Source of the DNA: Dermanyssus gallinae
Taxonomy: Eukaryota; Arthropoda; Arachnida; Mesostigmata; Dermanyssidae
Assembly: GCA_003439945.1 (NCBI GenBank)
Contig: QVRM01002439.1
Location: 81,649 to 145,648 of the forward strand
Direction: 5' to 3'
Length of the DNA stretch: 64,000 nucleotides
Both the position numbers and the translations under genes were made by a program. This document shows positions 1 through 11,240 of the stretch, in pieces. Below the pieces are notes generated by a model. That model did not search any database, was not told the origin of the DNA, and was given only the letters and a program-made list of their open reading frames with translations. Within the stretch, counting starts at the first letter, position 1, and every line of letters begins with the position of its first letter.

Positions 1-327
1 AGTTTCAACGTAAAACATAGCAACTGTGGCTGTCGAAAACGCTTAGTTATTTGGCAACTACAAAAGGCAATATCATCACTTTGGTAAAATTATGGACATT
101 GAATTTGCTATTGCCTAGGTGCATTTTCTGGTCGTAATAGCAACCTTTCACGGTTCCGAACGTGGAAGCTTTAACGTAAGACATAACAACATATCGACTT
201 TCCTTAATCCGGCTATTAGGGGCAAGATGCTTGTCTGGAACGCTACAGTCACCGACTCATTAACATCTTTCAAGGTCCATATCTATATAGGCTCGAGCTG
301 AATTACGAAAAAGAGAGGGAGAAGGTA

Positions 328-1800
328 ATGGAAGTGCGGCAGGCCAAATGGAATGAACCGCCGGGACACACTCACTCTGACGCCTCTAAAAAAAACACTG
401 TTCTGCACTGTCCAACGACTGTCCGCTGTCCGCCAAAATCTCAGGATGCTCTCGATCGTTCAAGTCAAGTTGCTCAGCGAATGATCTGGACTTGTGGTCT
501 CGTCTGGCTCATCTTGCAACAACGGTCCTCACTATCCCACGGCAAAAGGCGAAACCAAAGTATCCGTGTTCACTTATTCGGGACAACCATCAATGCTAAC
601 CATGCCGCGGCGCCGAAGACTAACAGAAACAATGATAGACAAAGAGCTCGGGTGGCACAGGCAAAGCTGGCTCAGGAGGATGTTTCTGCAGCAGCGCGCA
701 TTCTTATTTCAACGGATTCAATGACTCCACAAGACACTAATACGCATAGCATACTTAGCGATAAACACCCGAATATGCCAGAAACAGCGGCATACCCGCC
801 ACCGCCTCAAGACGTTCCATTTGCCGATCAAATCAACATTACCCCTCAGTGAAGTCCGAGCAGCAATCCAAAGTTTCCCAATAGCTCAAGTGGAGGCCCT
901 GACGGCGAAAAGATCTTATTGGAAAGAGTGATCAGATCTACCCCCTCCTCCTTGCTCTCACGGACTTCTGCAATGTTGTCGTGAATGGTCGCCTACCAGG
1001 TCGCCTACCACACGTAGTAATTTCTTTAGAGCTAATCTTATAGCTTTATAAAAGACGGCGGTCTTCGCCCGATAGCAGTCGAGAATACCCTGCGGCGGCT
1101 AACGTGCAAGGTGCTAATTTGCAAATACATGGCGTCGACAGGATTGCCCCCGTTTGACTAGGTTGTGGAGTTATAGGAGGCTGCGAGGCTGCTGTCCACG
1201 CTGCAAGTGCCTTTGTAAATCTTAACTCGGCGTCCAATAAGGTGCCGATAAAACTCAATTTTGAAAAAGTTTTAATTCCTCGAGAAGGAATACGATTCTT
1301 GAACCTGTCAAATCAAACTTCCCAGCGCTTTGGGGTTGGAATTTAAGCCGTGGTTCTTAGACGATTGCAACGATTGACCGTACTCTTGATTCCGTCCTTG
1401 GTGATGTGAAAAATATAATCGATTTCGGTGTCACCTTTGGACTGCAACTTAATGCTTCAAAGTGTGAGCTGTACGTCTTGTCATCCGACTACGCTTTTCG
1501 TGACGAGTGCTTGCGCCGGGCGCAGGGCCTGCTTCCTGACATTAAGCTATGCGCTTCTTCCTCACAACGGCCTCCGCAAAACTCGCCCTAAACAGGAAGT
1601 GCGAGCTAAAGGATCTCTGATGTTCCAGGTTGGAATCTAGATGCGCATCCCTCGACACCAAGGCATGCGAACTAGCTTCTCGACACCAAGGCTAATTTAC
1701 ATCCTTCGATGCATGGACGCGTCGGCCCAGAGGGTCATTCTACAACAATTTGACGAGAAGCTGAGAAAGTGCATGAAGCTTGTGTTAAATTTGAACCTGG
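328..1800 (+). pseudogene. decayed non-LTR retrotransposon ORF2 (reverse transcriptase remnants)
   Basis: Several reading frames, read in order, give recognisable pieces of one LINE polyprotein. At about 640-780 is the pre-RT segment (AQAKLAQEDVSAAARIL, then DKHP). At about 875-905 comes SSGGPDG. At 1046-1103 is the RT fingers motif IKDGGLRPIAV followed by a TLRRLT segment. At about 1350-1364 is the catalytic box WFLDD, followed by GLQLNASKCEL at about 1437-1470. The thumb/C-terminal part (FDEKLRKCMKLVLNL) ends near 1790. Stops and frame changes separate the pieces, so it cannot encode a working protein. The order matches a family of arthropod LINEs with a W-x-LDD box; the exact clade is not assigned. 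It is cut off at about 1800, where an LTR begins. Confidence 0.75.
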
Positions 1801-1802
1801 AT

Positions 1803-2054
1803 TATAGGGTAGCAGCGCCCGTTAAGCAGCGCGGGCATAGACAGTGTCGGTTGGCGGCAAATTCCGAAGCAAACTAAAAACACGCCAAATAGAAGATGCC
1901 GCCAACCTACTAGCCAAGACGCGGGAAGTCACTAAATGCGCCGGCAATCTGTGAGTATATAAGGAGGCATAAGAATAAATGAGTTAGTAGTCGTTGGCGC
2001 AAGCCAGGCAGAGGACATGTGTTGCTTGAGCGAGAGAATGGCGAAACGACTACA
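1803..2054 (+). repeat. 5' LTR with promoter and poly(A) motifs
   Basis: The repeat starts TATAGGGTAGCAGCGCCCGT and ends ...GACTACA two bases before the primer-binding site. A TATATAA box lies at 1956-1962 and an AATAAA at 1974-1979, the usual order for an LTR promoter and polyadenylation signal. The start was fixed by alignment with the 3' copy at 3289. Confidence 0.65.
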
Positions 2055-2056
2055 AC

Positions 2057-2075
2057 TGGCGCAGTCGACAGGATC
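2057..2075 (+). promoter_or_regulatory. retrotransposon primer-binding site
   Basis: TGGCGCAGTCGACAGGATC begins two bases after the LTR. Its TGG start and its position fit a tRNA 3'-end complement as used by Gypsy-type elements. The tRNA identity was not checked. Confidence 0.55.
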
Positions 2076-2432
2076 CGGAAGAGAGAAAGGGCAGTGCAAC
2101 AATGCCACATTTCTGCCACCCCCACCTCCGATTCTGCCATCTATGGGCCGGCACCAGGCACGGAGCCGGAGGAAGACGGCGAGGCGACTACGCCAGGATG
2201 GTGATGGACGAAGCTAACGGAGATGTTTAAGGAACACAAGAGGACAACCGTTGTCGACGACAAATTCGGCAGCCGTTGCCGGTGACGACAACGGTGAGTA
2301 CCTAACGGCACTGCGGTGACCGGGGGTAAGTTGCAAGTTCGATACTCGGGCCTGGTGTGTAGGAGCCAACTCATTCTGAGGGCAACAATGCCACAGGTGA
2401 GAGGAAAACTCCTCTTCTAAGAGGCCTTGCTA

Positions 2433-2820
2433 GTCGAGCAGGCCGTGACGGCCGCGCTACACGTGCACGAGTAGGCCACGGAAGCCAGGTGGATCGCAGG
2501 ACGGTACGGGTATCTGACGAGGATTGGAAAGCTGAAGAGCCGGCAGAACGAAGCGGACAAAGGCCGGTGGCAGAGCGAGAACGCGGAGCGGGTGGATGCC
2601 AGATGCGCGGATGGAAAGCCACGAGTACGGGGCAGTCGAACAGGCCCTGACGGCCGCGTTATACGTGGAGAGATGCGTTACGAAGGCCAGAATGGATTGC
2701 AGGGCGACACGAGTTGGTGAACGAGGGCCGGCGGAACGAAGCGAATCTAGGCTGGCGGCAGGGTGAGGACACGGAGCGGAAGGATGCCAGGTGTGCGGAT
2801 GGATAAGCCACGAGTACGGG
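2433..2820 (+). repeat. two-copy tandem repeat inside the LTR element
   Basis: Copy 1 (2433-2634) and copy 2 (2635-2820) both start with GTCGA(G/A)CAGGCC(G/C)TGACGG. Both end with a shared stretch that includes GGATGCCAG, GCGGATGG and AAGCCACGAGTACGG. Identity is imperfect and there are small indels. A third partial start (GTCGAAATGTGACCGG) follows at 2821. Confidence 0.7.
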
Positions 2821-3212
2821 GTCGAAATGTGACCGGCGTAGCGAGTAAGATACCGAAGGTGTGGCGAGTTTTAGCAATTTTGGCGGCAAGTGGAAGAGAA
2901 GCAACGGTGAGATGTTGTTGGACCAACGGCGAATGCCTGGAAACGGCGGAGGATGCGCATCATGGGATGGTGAAGACGAAGCATGGACCACGTAACACGT
3001 TCTGTCGGCTGATGAAGCTAAAATTTGAGAAAGTCTTCGACGAGGAAGCACCGAACGAAACGATGAGGATGAGCGGGCGCGAGTGGACGAAAAACAGAAC
3101 AAACAGGAGTACGCAGACGGGAGAACAACGGCAGTCGAAATACAGTTAGTGCCCGGCGACTGGATCGGGAAACGGAGGCCAACCGCCGCCGGTGCACGCA
3201 TAAAGGACGTCA

Positions 3213-3256
3213 GGTCCTATCTTCACCCCGAATGAGACCAGAGTGAAGATGGGACC
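3213..3256 (+). repeat. stem-loop just upstream of the polypurine tract
   Basis: GGTCCTATCTTCAC and GTGAAGATGGGACC are complementary at 13 of 14 positions, with a 16-base loop. The hairpin lies 20 bases before the polypurine tract of the LTR element. Confidence 0.5.
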
Positions 3257-3275
3257 AAATTTAAAACAAACCTGC

Positions 3276-3288
3276 GAAGGGGGGAGAA
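3276..3288 (+). promoter_or_regulatory. polypurine tract
   Basis: GAAGGGGGGAGAA abuts the 3' LTR start (TGTAGGATAGCAG), the position expected of a plus-strand DNA primer in LTR retrotransposons. Confidence 0.65.
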
Positions 3289-3389
3289 TGTAGGATAGCA
3301 GCGCCCGTTAGGCAACGCGGGCATAAACAGCGTCAGTTGGCGGCAATGCCGAAGCAAACTAAAGACATAGCGCCAAATAGAAGATGCCG
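3289..3389 (+). repeat. truncated 3' LTR
   Basis: It matches positions 1803-1901 of the 5' LTR and stops at AGAAGATGCCG. The rest, including the TATA and AATAAA motifs, is missing, so the element's right end has been lost. Confidence 0.65.
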
Positions 3390-3499
3390 TGTGGGCTATC
3401 TGATCAGATTATGTATTAAAATATGTTGTGTCTAATGCATAAATAAAATTTTGATAATTATGTAAAATAAAAAAACAACTGCAGCCCCAATGTTTCACT

Positions 3500-4945
3500 T
3501 CACGACCAAAACAGCGTTTAGACGACTTGTCCTCCAGTTTTAACCAAAATGACGTTCCACTACTAGTTATAACTGGTGATTTTAATGCCGCGGCCAGCAC
3601 ATGGAACTCTGCTAGAACCACGCTAAGGAGGCTAGCAGTCGTCGACTGGTTGGCGGCCGCGGACCTCGTTGCTCTTAACACGGGTGCACCCACCTTCCAC
3701 ATGGACTCATGCATTGATCTGACCATCACGCGCCGGGCCGAGCCCTACAACATTTTAAACTGGAAGGTGCTACAGGACGAAGGATCTTTTAGCGACCATC
3801 GTATCTTCGCATTCCACGTGACCAGCACCACGGCAAATCCACCAACACCGCATCCGCCCATCAGACGCCTCTCTGGGCCGTAGCACACACCCGGAACGCC
3901 GCGGTACACCAAAGCCCTGGTTGGAAGGGACTGCCGCGCTCGGCAACTGACGCAGAAGTGTCTAGAAAGGCCGGGCACGGGTGAGAAGTCCTTGGCTTCT
4001 CTGCACCTGAGGGAAAAACTGTCCGACACCACGGCATTGAGTACAATAGGCTGCGGGCCCACCTCCGCAAGGAAATCTCCACGAGCACGGAACGCTCCTG
4101 GAGGGCCTTTCTTGAAGAGCTAGAAGATTACCCTGGGGCCGCCCATACAAGATGGTTAGGGGGCTATCCCTTTTTAAGCGCAAGATATTGGTAACGCAGG
4201 AAGAGGCGCGGGAAGTACTCAAAGCGCTCTTCCCTCACTACCCGCCCTTCGACTGCGCCCCCTACCTACAGGCTTTAGGAGAGGATGAAGGGGACCCTCC
4301 GGAAGTCATTGTACAAGAGGTGGAGGATGCTGCGGCATGCCTCAAACAGGGAAAAACGCCGGGGCCGGCTAGTGCAGTCGTCAACAAGGTGAGTTACCTC
4401 GGAGTCACCCTAGACAGGGGTCGCCAAACACGTGCGGCGGGCGAGCGAGAAAGCAACAATTTCGCACGGCTCATGTCCAACGCTCACGGGTCTCGACAAT
4501 CCAGACGTCGTATAATCATGTCCGCGGCCGAGTCAGTTGCTCCTGCCTGGCTCATCGACATTCGAAAGTTCGTTGCCAGCAGGAACCACCTGCGTAGGGC
4601 CCCGACGGTCGGAGCCCTCAGGTTAATTGCGGCGTACAGGACGGTTAGCGCAGCGGCGGTCTTCGCTCTCGCTGGAACGGTCCCGCGAGACCTAAAAGCT
4701 GCCGAGAGCCGTCTATGGGGCAACCCCCAGCGCAAGAGGGACGCGGAGCGTCGGCGCACAATCAACCTATGGCAGGAGGAATAGGACGGCTTACAAGAGG
4801 GTGCCCCAGGCGCCAGTCTCCGCTTCGGCTCCCGGAAAACACACCCACCAGGAGTAGTACTTCCCCCTCCTGACTGTTTGATAAGATGCACAAGCAGTTC
4901 CCAGCCTGGACCGGGAAACGGGGACATGACTGGTTTTTAGTGTGT
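3500..4945 (+). pseudogene. internally deleted R1/Jockey-type LINE (endonuclease fused to post-RT region)
   Basis: The left part (3527-3883) encodes the C-terminal half of an APE-type endonuclease: VITGDFNAAASTWNS, CIDLTITRR and the catalytic-site FSDHRIFAF motif. After a degraded stretch, 4152-4784 encodes the pre-RT segment ending CLKQGKTPGPASA. It then jumps directly to YLGVTLDRG, the RT thumb, and to the downstream region with RLMSNAHGSRQSRRRIIMSA, IAAYRTVSAAAVFALAGTVP and the final RRRTINLWQEE. The RT palm (YxDD) and fingers are absent, a deletion of roughly 250-300 codons. Remnants of the last domain (AWTGKRGHD) occur near 4905-4930. Family assignment rests on these motifs. Confidence 0.75.
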
Positions 4946-4949
4946 TAGA

Positions 4950-6095
4950 GCCCCACGCTACCGGCCCCCGCTTGCAGGGAGCTTTCCCGCTGTGGTGAGA
5001 CTGTGTACAACCGCATACTTCCAGTAAGTCGTCAAAAAAAAAAAATTAAAACGTATCGACAAATTGTCAGAACGTCTGGGTGAACACTGAGACATTATCT
5101 CACGCAGATCCTCACGGGACATAAAGACTTTCAGAGCTTCCTCTTTCAAACTGGGAATGCTCCCTCAACGAGCGTGTGGCACTAGACGAGGCTAGAGTCA
5201 CACAAAACAATGGGAAAATGCTGCGAGTAGCTATGACTATGGCAGTACTGAAGAAGAAAGAAACTTTGGGAAAGCTCAGGAAAGCTAGATTTCCGCATGC
5301 TGTACTAGCAGATCACATGCCTATGAATGATACGGGTTCGCATTTGGACATATCTGTATATTCTGAGACGACGATGGCAGTACGTTTTGTTGTAGATTTA
5401 TTTTGGATCCAAGGCTCGTACTATAAAACTCTTTCCGTGTAGCAGCTTTTTGCAGGCACTAGTACAAGCAATGCTAATGTGTAGTGACCGATTCATCAAG
5501 TGAAGTTTGACTGGATTATATCATTGATCCTCGAATTAAAGCTACTAATGTTGCAAGATATGTTTTCGAACAAAAACATATCATTCAACAAATATAAATT
5601 AAGCCCTAAATAACTCCTACATACAAGAAACGAGATTACGCGGCGAATTCAACTGACGACTTACAGCTATCTGGAGGGTCAAGTGCAAAGGCATACTATT
5701 ATAAAAATTATATTACATTTCACCACTTCAAATATTAGCCCTCCAACAAAGCAATATAAGCCACTTCTTGTGTTCCATTCTGCTCTAGAAAAAAATACTG
5801 TGTAGTCAATGAGCTGCTCTATTCTAGTGCTCGGATTGATCATCTCTAATAAACTTCGGGCGTTTTGTATAGTTGACTACGTAGTAGGCAAACCCCTAAG
5901 ATAAACCGGCAGTCTGCTTGTGCTCACAAATGCTCAAAGTGTGTAGATGTACCTTTTCGGCTAAAATCGGCTACTATGCATCTTACTAATTGTGATTATC
6001 TGTTAGCATGTTATTAGCTCCCTTACCATTCAATTCAGAAGCTATGTTTATAGCTGTGTCGCATTTTTTTTGTTTTTTTTCTACCAATGCATTTT
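4950..6095. other. stretch without recognised gene
   Basis: It contains an 88-aa plus-strand ORF (5176-5442) and a short minus-strand ORF near 5055-5149. Neither is similar to a family I recognise. There is an A-rich run at 5034-5047, and the sequence becomes AT-rich toward the start of the tandem duplication at 6096. Confidence 0.4.
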
Positions 6096-6341
6096 TAACT
6101 ATAACAGCTAATTACAATTTCGATTAGAAACTAACTGGAGGACGAGATCAAAAGCCTCATCACGATGATGCACTTAAAATGCTAGAAATTAAAACTCCTC
6201 TAATAATAAATAGTGTCTTCGAAACGATATTGATTGCCCATATAGCCAATCGAGCCATCACATGTGATATATTGTTATATATTAACTCATAGCTATAATG
6301 AGAGTGGGCGTCGGCGAGCATGGCGGTGACGCATAGCCTAC

Positions 6342-6640
6342 CGGAAGACGGGTCCACGTTTGTCGACGATGCCTTTGCACGTCTCGACGAGGTCCTTATT
6401 CCAGAGCAGGAACGGGAAGACACCAACGAGCGGGAAACCGTAGTAGCTCGGTGGCAGTTTCTTGTTCGACAAAAAGCCACGCCAGAAACACCAGTGCGCC
6501 AGCCACAGAGCCAGCGCAAACACAGCGCACAGCTGTGCCCACATGATGACCGCAGTGAAGACGAAGGCTACGACGTTGACGATAACAACAGCAACAGTAC
6601 CAACAGCGTCACACACGCGTTCACTGCCACTGAAGTCCAC
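6342..6640 (-). CDS. cytochrome P450, first coding exon (copy 1)
   Basis: The exon encodes 99 residues starting MDFSGSER. A strongly hydrophobic anchor spans about residues 14-52, and a proline-rich hinge LPPSYYGFPLVG follows at about 62-73. The exon runs on through VDKRGPVF, the usual 'YGPVF' region of microsomal P450s. It ends in phase 2 at a good donor (CCG|GTAGGC, donor at 6340-6341). The rest of the enzyme, including the K-helix ExxR and the haem-binding cysteine loop, must lie to the left, but no such exon is visible between 1 and 6300. The gene therefore either extends beyond the window or is broken. P450s of this shape are ER-anchored mono-oxygenases; CYP2-clan affinity is only suggested by the hinge. 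Confidence 0.72.
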
Positions 6641-7566
6641 AAGAATTCACGACTCCAGAAGTTCGGTTGCTGTCTGCATTGACGCGTTCACCTCTTCTAG
6701 TGCGGGTCTATCGCTGCTGCTGCTGTTATAGCGTTAGATACACACCTACTACTCGGTCAGCTACTATTTCTACCACTGTTCAGATCACCAGATCTCTCAT
6801 CCTACCTCAAGACATCGAGCAAGAACGCAGGGGGGGGGGGCTCCCCCATCACTTATTTTCTGAACGCAGTAGAAGCTAGCTGCGAAGATCAACTGCGATG
6901 ATCTCGAGTTGCGGCGTTTCGAGAGCACATGAATGCAGCTGGTCTACGTCGTTCTTGCCTCTGTTGTTGCTGTTGTTGTTAGAAAGGCAGGCCACTAGCG
7001 ACCAATTAGCCGTACGATGTACCGGACTCGAAGCGCAAAGACGACTTCCACCACTTATAGTGAAGTCCGCTGCACCTGGCGTGTGAACGAGTTGTGAGGA
7101 CGACGTTATCGTGTTTGCATGAAAGAACCACGATAAACAAAAACGACCGCCTTCTCCTCAACTCCTTCTTTCCATGTCGTTGATTGGGGCAGTGATCAAT
7201 GATCAACTGGAGCACACAGACGCACAACTGTCAGTGGCCGAATATCTGTGTGTTGGTGACGACACACTTGCACAGCTGGTAGTGATGCGCGCTCATTGTC
7301 CGCCGCTAACAGAGGAGAGGGCCATTCCGCCGGCCCACGTCTTTCCCGGGCCGGGGAAGCAATGGAGGAAGGCGTAGAGGAAAAATAAAGAAGAATGAAA
7401 GACGCAGTGGACAAAGTTGGAGCTGTACCCAATAACGTACTGGTTGAACATTGTCAAAGAACCTTGTTGCCTTGGAAGCTCTGTTTGATGGCTGTAGAGA
7501 GCCTTTTACTGGGTACCACTGACGACAACATAAGCTAGGGCATGTACGGGTGAGAAATGACTGATC

Positions 7567-7632
7567 GCGAAGAACATCACGCATCTGAAGGCGAAAAACA
7601 TCACGCATCTAAAGGCGAAAAACATCACGCAT
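7567..7632. repeat. three-copy 24-bp tandem repeat
   Basis: The unit is GGCGAAAAACATCACGCATC plus four bases and is present about 2.75 times. The same array occurs in the second duplication unit at 9346-9411. Confidence 0.75.
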
Positions 7633-7760
7633 CTGCTGCGGTTGATCTCCAGTCTTAAATATGGTTTTATATTGCCCAACTTTGGTATGTACGGGCGATC
7701 TTTCGGTGGACGGGAAGGAGCTGTGAATCAGCAGGAATCTGACGCGACTGAACGAGATCC

Positions 7761-7800
<40 letters not shown>

Positions 7801-7874
7801 TGTATATTCTCAACTCCTTATATATAGCCCTTTCAGATCCGCATGCATCTATGTATCTATCTATCATCTATGTA

Positions 7875-9539
7875 TAACTATAACAGCTAATTACAATTTC
7901 GATTAGAAACTAACTGGAGGACGAGATCAAAAGCCTCATCACGATGATGCACTTAAAATGCTAGAAATTAAAACTCCTCTAATAATAAATAGTGTCTTCG
8001 AAACGATATTGATTGCCCATATAGCCAATCGAGCCATCACATGTGATATATTGTTATATATTAACTCATAGCTATAATGAGAGTGGGCGTCGGCGAGCAT
8101 GGCGGTGACGCATAGCCTACCGGAAGACGGGTCCACGTTTGTCGACGATGCCTTTGCACGTCTCGACGAGGTCCTTATTCCAGAGCAGGAACGGGAAGAC
8201 ACCAACGAGCGGGAAACCGTAGTAGCTCGGTGGCAGTTTCTTGTTCGACAAAAAGCCACGCCAGAAACACCAGTGCGCCAGCCACAGAGCCAGCGCAAAC
8301 ACAGCGCACAGCTGTGCCCACATGATGACCGCAGTGAAGACGAAGGCTACGACGTTGACGATAACAACAGCAACAGTACCAACAGCGTCACACACGCGTT
8401 CACTGCCACTGAAGTCCACAAGAATTCACGACTCCAGAAGTTCGGTTGCTGTCTGCATTGACGCGTTCACCTCTTCTAGTGCGGGTCTATCGCTGCTGCT
8501 GCTGTTATAGCGTTAGATACACACCTACTACTCGGTCAGCTACTATTTCTACCACTGTTCAGATCACCAGATCTCTCATCCTACCTCAAGACATCGAGCA
8601 AGAACGCAGGGGGGGGGGGCTCCCCCATCACTTATTTTCTGAACGCAGTAGAAGCTAGCTGCGAAGATCAACTGCGATGATCTCGAGTTGCGGCGTTTCG
8701 AGAGCACATGAATGCAGCTGGTCTACGTCGTTCTTGCCTCTGTTGTTGCTGTTGTTGTTAGAAAGGCAGGCCACTAGCGACCAATTAGCCGTACGATGTA
8801 CCGGACTCGAAGCGCAAAGACGACTTCCACCACTTATAGTGAAGTCCGCTGCACCTGGCGTGTGAACGAGTTGTGAGGACGACGTTATCGTGTTTGCATG
8901 AAAGAACCACGATAAACAAAAACGACCGCCTTCTCCTCAACTCCTTCTTTCCATGTCGTTGATTGGGGCAGTGATCAATGATCAACTGGAGCACACAGAC
9001 GCACAACTGTCAGTGGCCGAATATCTGTGTGTTGGTGACGACACACTTGCACAGCTGGTAGTGATGCGCGCTCATTGTCCGCCGCTAACAGAGGAGAGGG
9101 CCATTCCGCCGGCCCACGTCTTTCCCGGGCCGGGGAAGCAATGGAGGAAGGCGTAGAGGAAAAATAAAGAAGAATGAAAGACGCAGTGGACAAAGTTGGA
9201 GCTGTACCCAATAACGTACTGGTTGAACATTGTCAAAGAACCTTGTTGCCTTGGAAGCTCTGTTTGATGGCTGTAGAGAGCCTTTTACTGGGTACCACTG
9301 ACGACAACATAAGCTAGGGCATGTACGGGTGAGAAATGACTGATCGCGAAGAACATCACGCATCTGAAGGCGAAAAACATCACGCATCTAAAGGCGAAAA
9401 ACATCACGCATCTGCTGCGGTTGATCTCCAGTCTTAAATATGGTTTTATATTGCCCAACTTTGGTATGTACGGGCGATCTTTCGGTGGACGGGAAGGAGC
9501 TGTGAATCAGCAGGAATCTGACGCGACTGAACGAGATCC

Positions 9540-9577
<38 letters not shown>

Positions 9578-9633
9578 TGTATATTCTCAACTCCTTATAT
9601 ATAGCCCTTTCAGATCCGCATGCATCTATGTAT
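7875..9633. repeat. tandem duplication, unit 2
   Basis: It is the second copy of 6096-7857. After GCATGCATCTATGTAT the flanks diverge (TTTATTATTTGT here, CTATCTATCAT in unit 1), which marks the right breakpoint. Confidence 0.9.
8121..8419 (-). CDS. cytochrome P450, first coding exon (copy 2)
   Basis: This encodes the same 99 residues as 6342-6640, with the same start and the same donor (8119-8120). No acceptor-linked downstream exon lies between the two copies, so this copy could only splice past copy 1. It may be an alternative first exon with its own promoter, a dead copy, or an assembly duplicate. Confidence 0.68.
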
Positions 9634-11240
9634 ATTTATTATTTGTATGTTTACATTCGGATATTGGCAGAAAAGCGTCCAGCTCGAATGTTCCTATTGT
9701 AACGATTACAGGCGACATGATGGTACAATAATTATGCGATTTCAATAAGGGGCTGCCTCGAGGACAAGCTCGACTGGTAGAACTCCTCACAAACCCAAGT
9801 GTAGTTAGTTATTGACATTTCCCATAACCATAACATTAAATAATAAATGAAATCAATAATTCTCAACAATTATGCGGTTCTCAGTGGTCAAAAGTAGTGT
9901 GGGTGTCGGGGAAGGTATAGATTGGGCAAATTTGCTAAAAAATACTGTCTTGCCTCTCATAACTTGGACGATAACTCGACGAAATATTTCACTGCGTTGT
10001 ACAGCTTTAGCGGCTACTTAAGTTTACCGTTTTCAAATTACGCCTGCCGCCCATACCTAAACCGCCGGCTAAATAGACCTGGCTGATAGAAAAGACTGCC
10101 GCAGGCACCTTATTTTAAGACCTAAATCCTTTCCGTAATCCTCCGGGGAGTATCCTTATCTCGTTAGATGCACACGGCGGATTATTGCAAAACCTTATTA
10201 AATACACCCGCCTTTGATAAAGGCCGTGTGTATGTTTGTAGGATGAGAAAGATGCAACCGCATGTTGATACACACTCGTTATCTGTCATGAAAATCTCCC
10301 ACGACACCCGTAGAACACTATTATTCGTGATCTTTAAATCCATATCAATTGAAAGTGAAGTCGTAAAGTGCCTAGCAGACCACAACGAACTTTTCTTGAG
10401 CAAGCCAAAACATGATATAACAACTGGAGGATCACAAAAATCCCACGTTTTTTATTTTCCGGACACTGTTTTCAACTCCAATTAGAGTAATACAATTGCT
10501 TTGCTAAAAATTTACTTCAGGGGTTGCTGAACGTTAAAATGAAGGAAGACAACTAAATCAGGGCTCAAAGCTTGTCTATAAAGGGAAGAGGCCTTGGAAC
10601 AAGGGAGGCTGTTGGTTTAGCACCAATCTAATCACCGATCTAAATCGTACTGCTGAGGGACGAACCAAAGCCAGCAATTTAGACAGCGAAGAACGAAGCA
10701 GGACTTAACGTCACACTGAAGCTAGATCCTGGTTCTCTGAGGAGTCTTTCAATCAGTGATCGCTAGACAATCGCTATGGTATAGGGACCGCAAAGGGAAT
10801 TTTGGACCAGCTAAAATCTACCCCAGTAAAAGCGGCATTTCAAGCCTCAGGCAACGTTTTTGGTGGAGGCTGGCCCAGAGCTTTGCCCTTCAGACAGTTA
10901 GGCCACCATTCTGGGCCACGATTGTACCATCATTCAGACTCACTTCATTAAGCCATTCTTTACAGGACCTACAACATTTAAGATAGACAGATAACATAAA
11001 CCCTATAAGCTAGTAGAGCTGCTGCGCTTTCTTCGCCGATTAAACCTGGTCGTGTTCTTATATGCATGCTAATTTGTAACAGAAGCTAAACATATCTGGA
11101 GATCGCAACCCGTCACCATTTTGTACAAACTGAAATGAAAACCTCGCAGGAAGTTGTCAGAAAGAGGCGCCACACGCCCAAGGCTTATCACAAAACTCCA
11201 GCATACTCATACCATCTTGTTATATTGTTTAAATTGTTTA
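9634..11240. other. stretch without recognised gene
   Basis: It is AT-rich. The longest open frames (10168-10485 plus, 105 aa; 10756-10986 plus, 76 aa) have no motif I recognise and overlap antisense frames. I see nothing else. Confidence 0.4.

Larger units (their letters stand above)
1803..3389 (+). mobile_element. short non-autonomous LTR retrotransposon
   Basis: Two direct repeats bound this element: 1803-2054 (full LTR) and 3289-3389 (3' LTR, truncated). They align over about 100 bases with scattered differences. A primer-binding-site-like sequence lies two bases after the first LTR, and a purine tract lies immediately before the second. The interior is only about 1.2 kb, GC-rich, and carries two imperfect copies of a roughly 200-bp unit. 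No gag, protease, RT or integrase motif is visible; the longest plus-strand ORF is 128 aa (2763-3149) and unrecognised. The structure resembles an internally deleted or TRIM-like Gypsy-type element that would depend on another element's enzymes. It appears to have inserted into the decayed LINE on its left. Confidence 0.7.
6096..7857. repeat. tandem duplication, unit 1
   Basis: It repeats at 7875-9633 with a constant offset of 1779 bases. All open frames in the two units translate to identical peptides; the only difference I found is the length of the (AT)n tract near the right end (7764-7796 versus 9543-9572). A short CTATCTATC-type linker (7858-7874) separates the units. Each unit holds a P450 first exon on the minus strand and its upstream region. 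Confidence 0.9.

Noticed and set aside
2659..3201. 180-aa minus-strand frame in the LTR element
   Set aside because: It is Ser/Arg-rich and low-similarity, antisense to the element's transcription direction, and contains no retroelement motif.
6320..6682. 120-aa plus-strand frame in the duplicated unit (also 8099-8461)
   Set aside because: It is antisense to the P450 anchor exon, which has a clear hydrophobic anchor, LPP hinge and splice donor.
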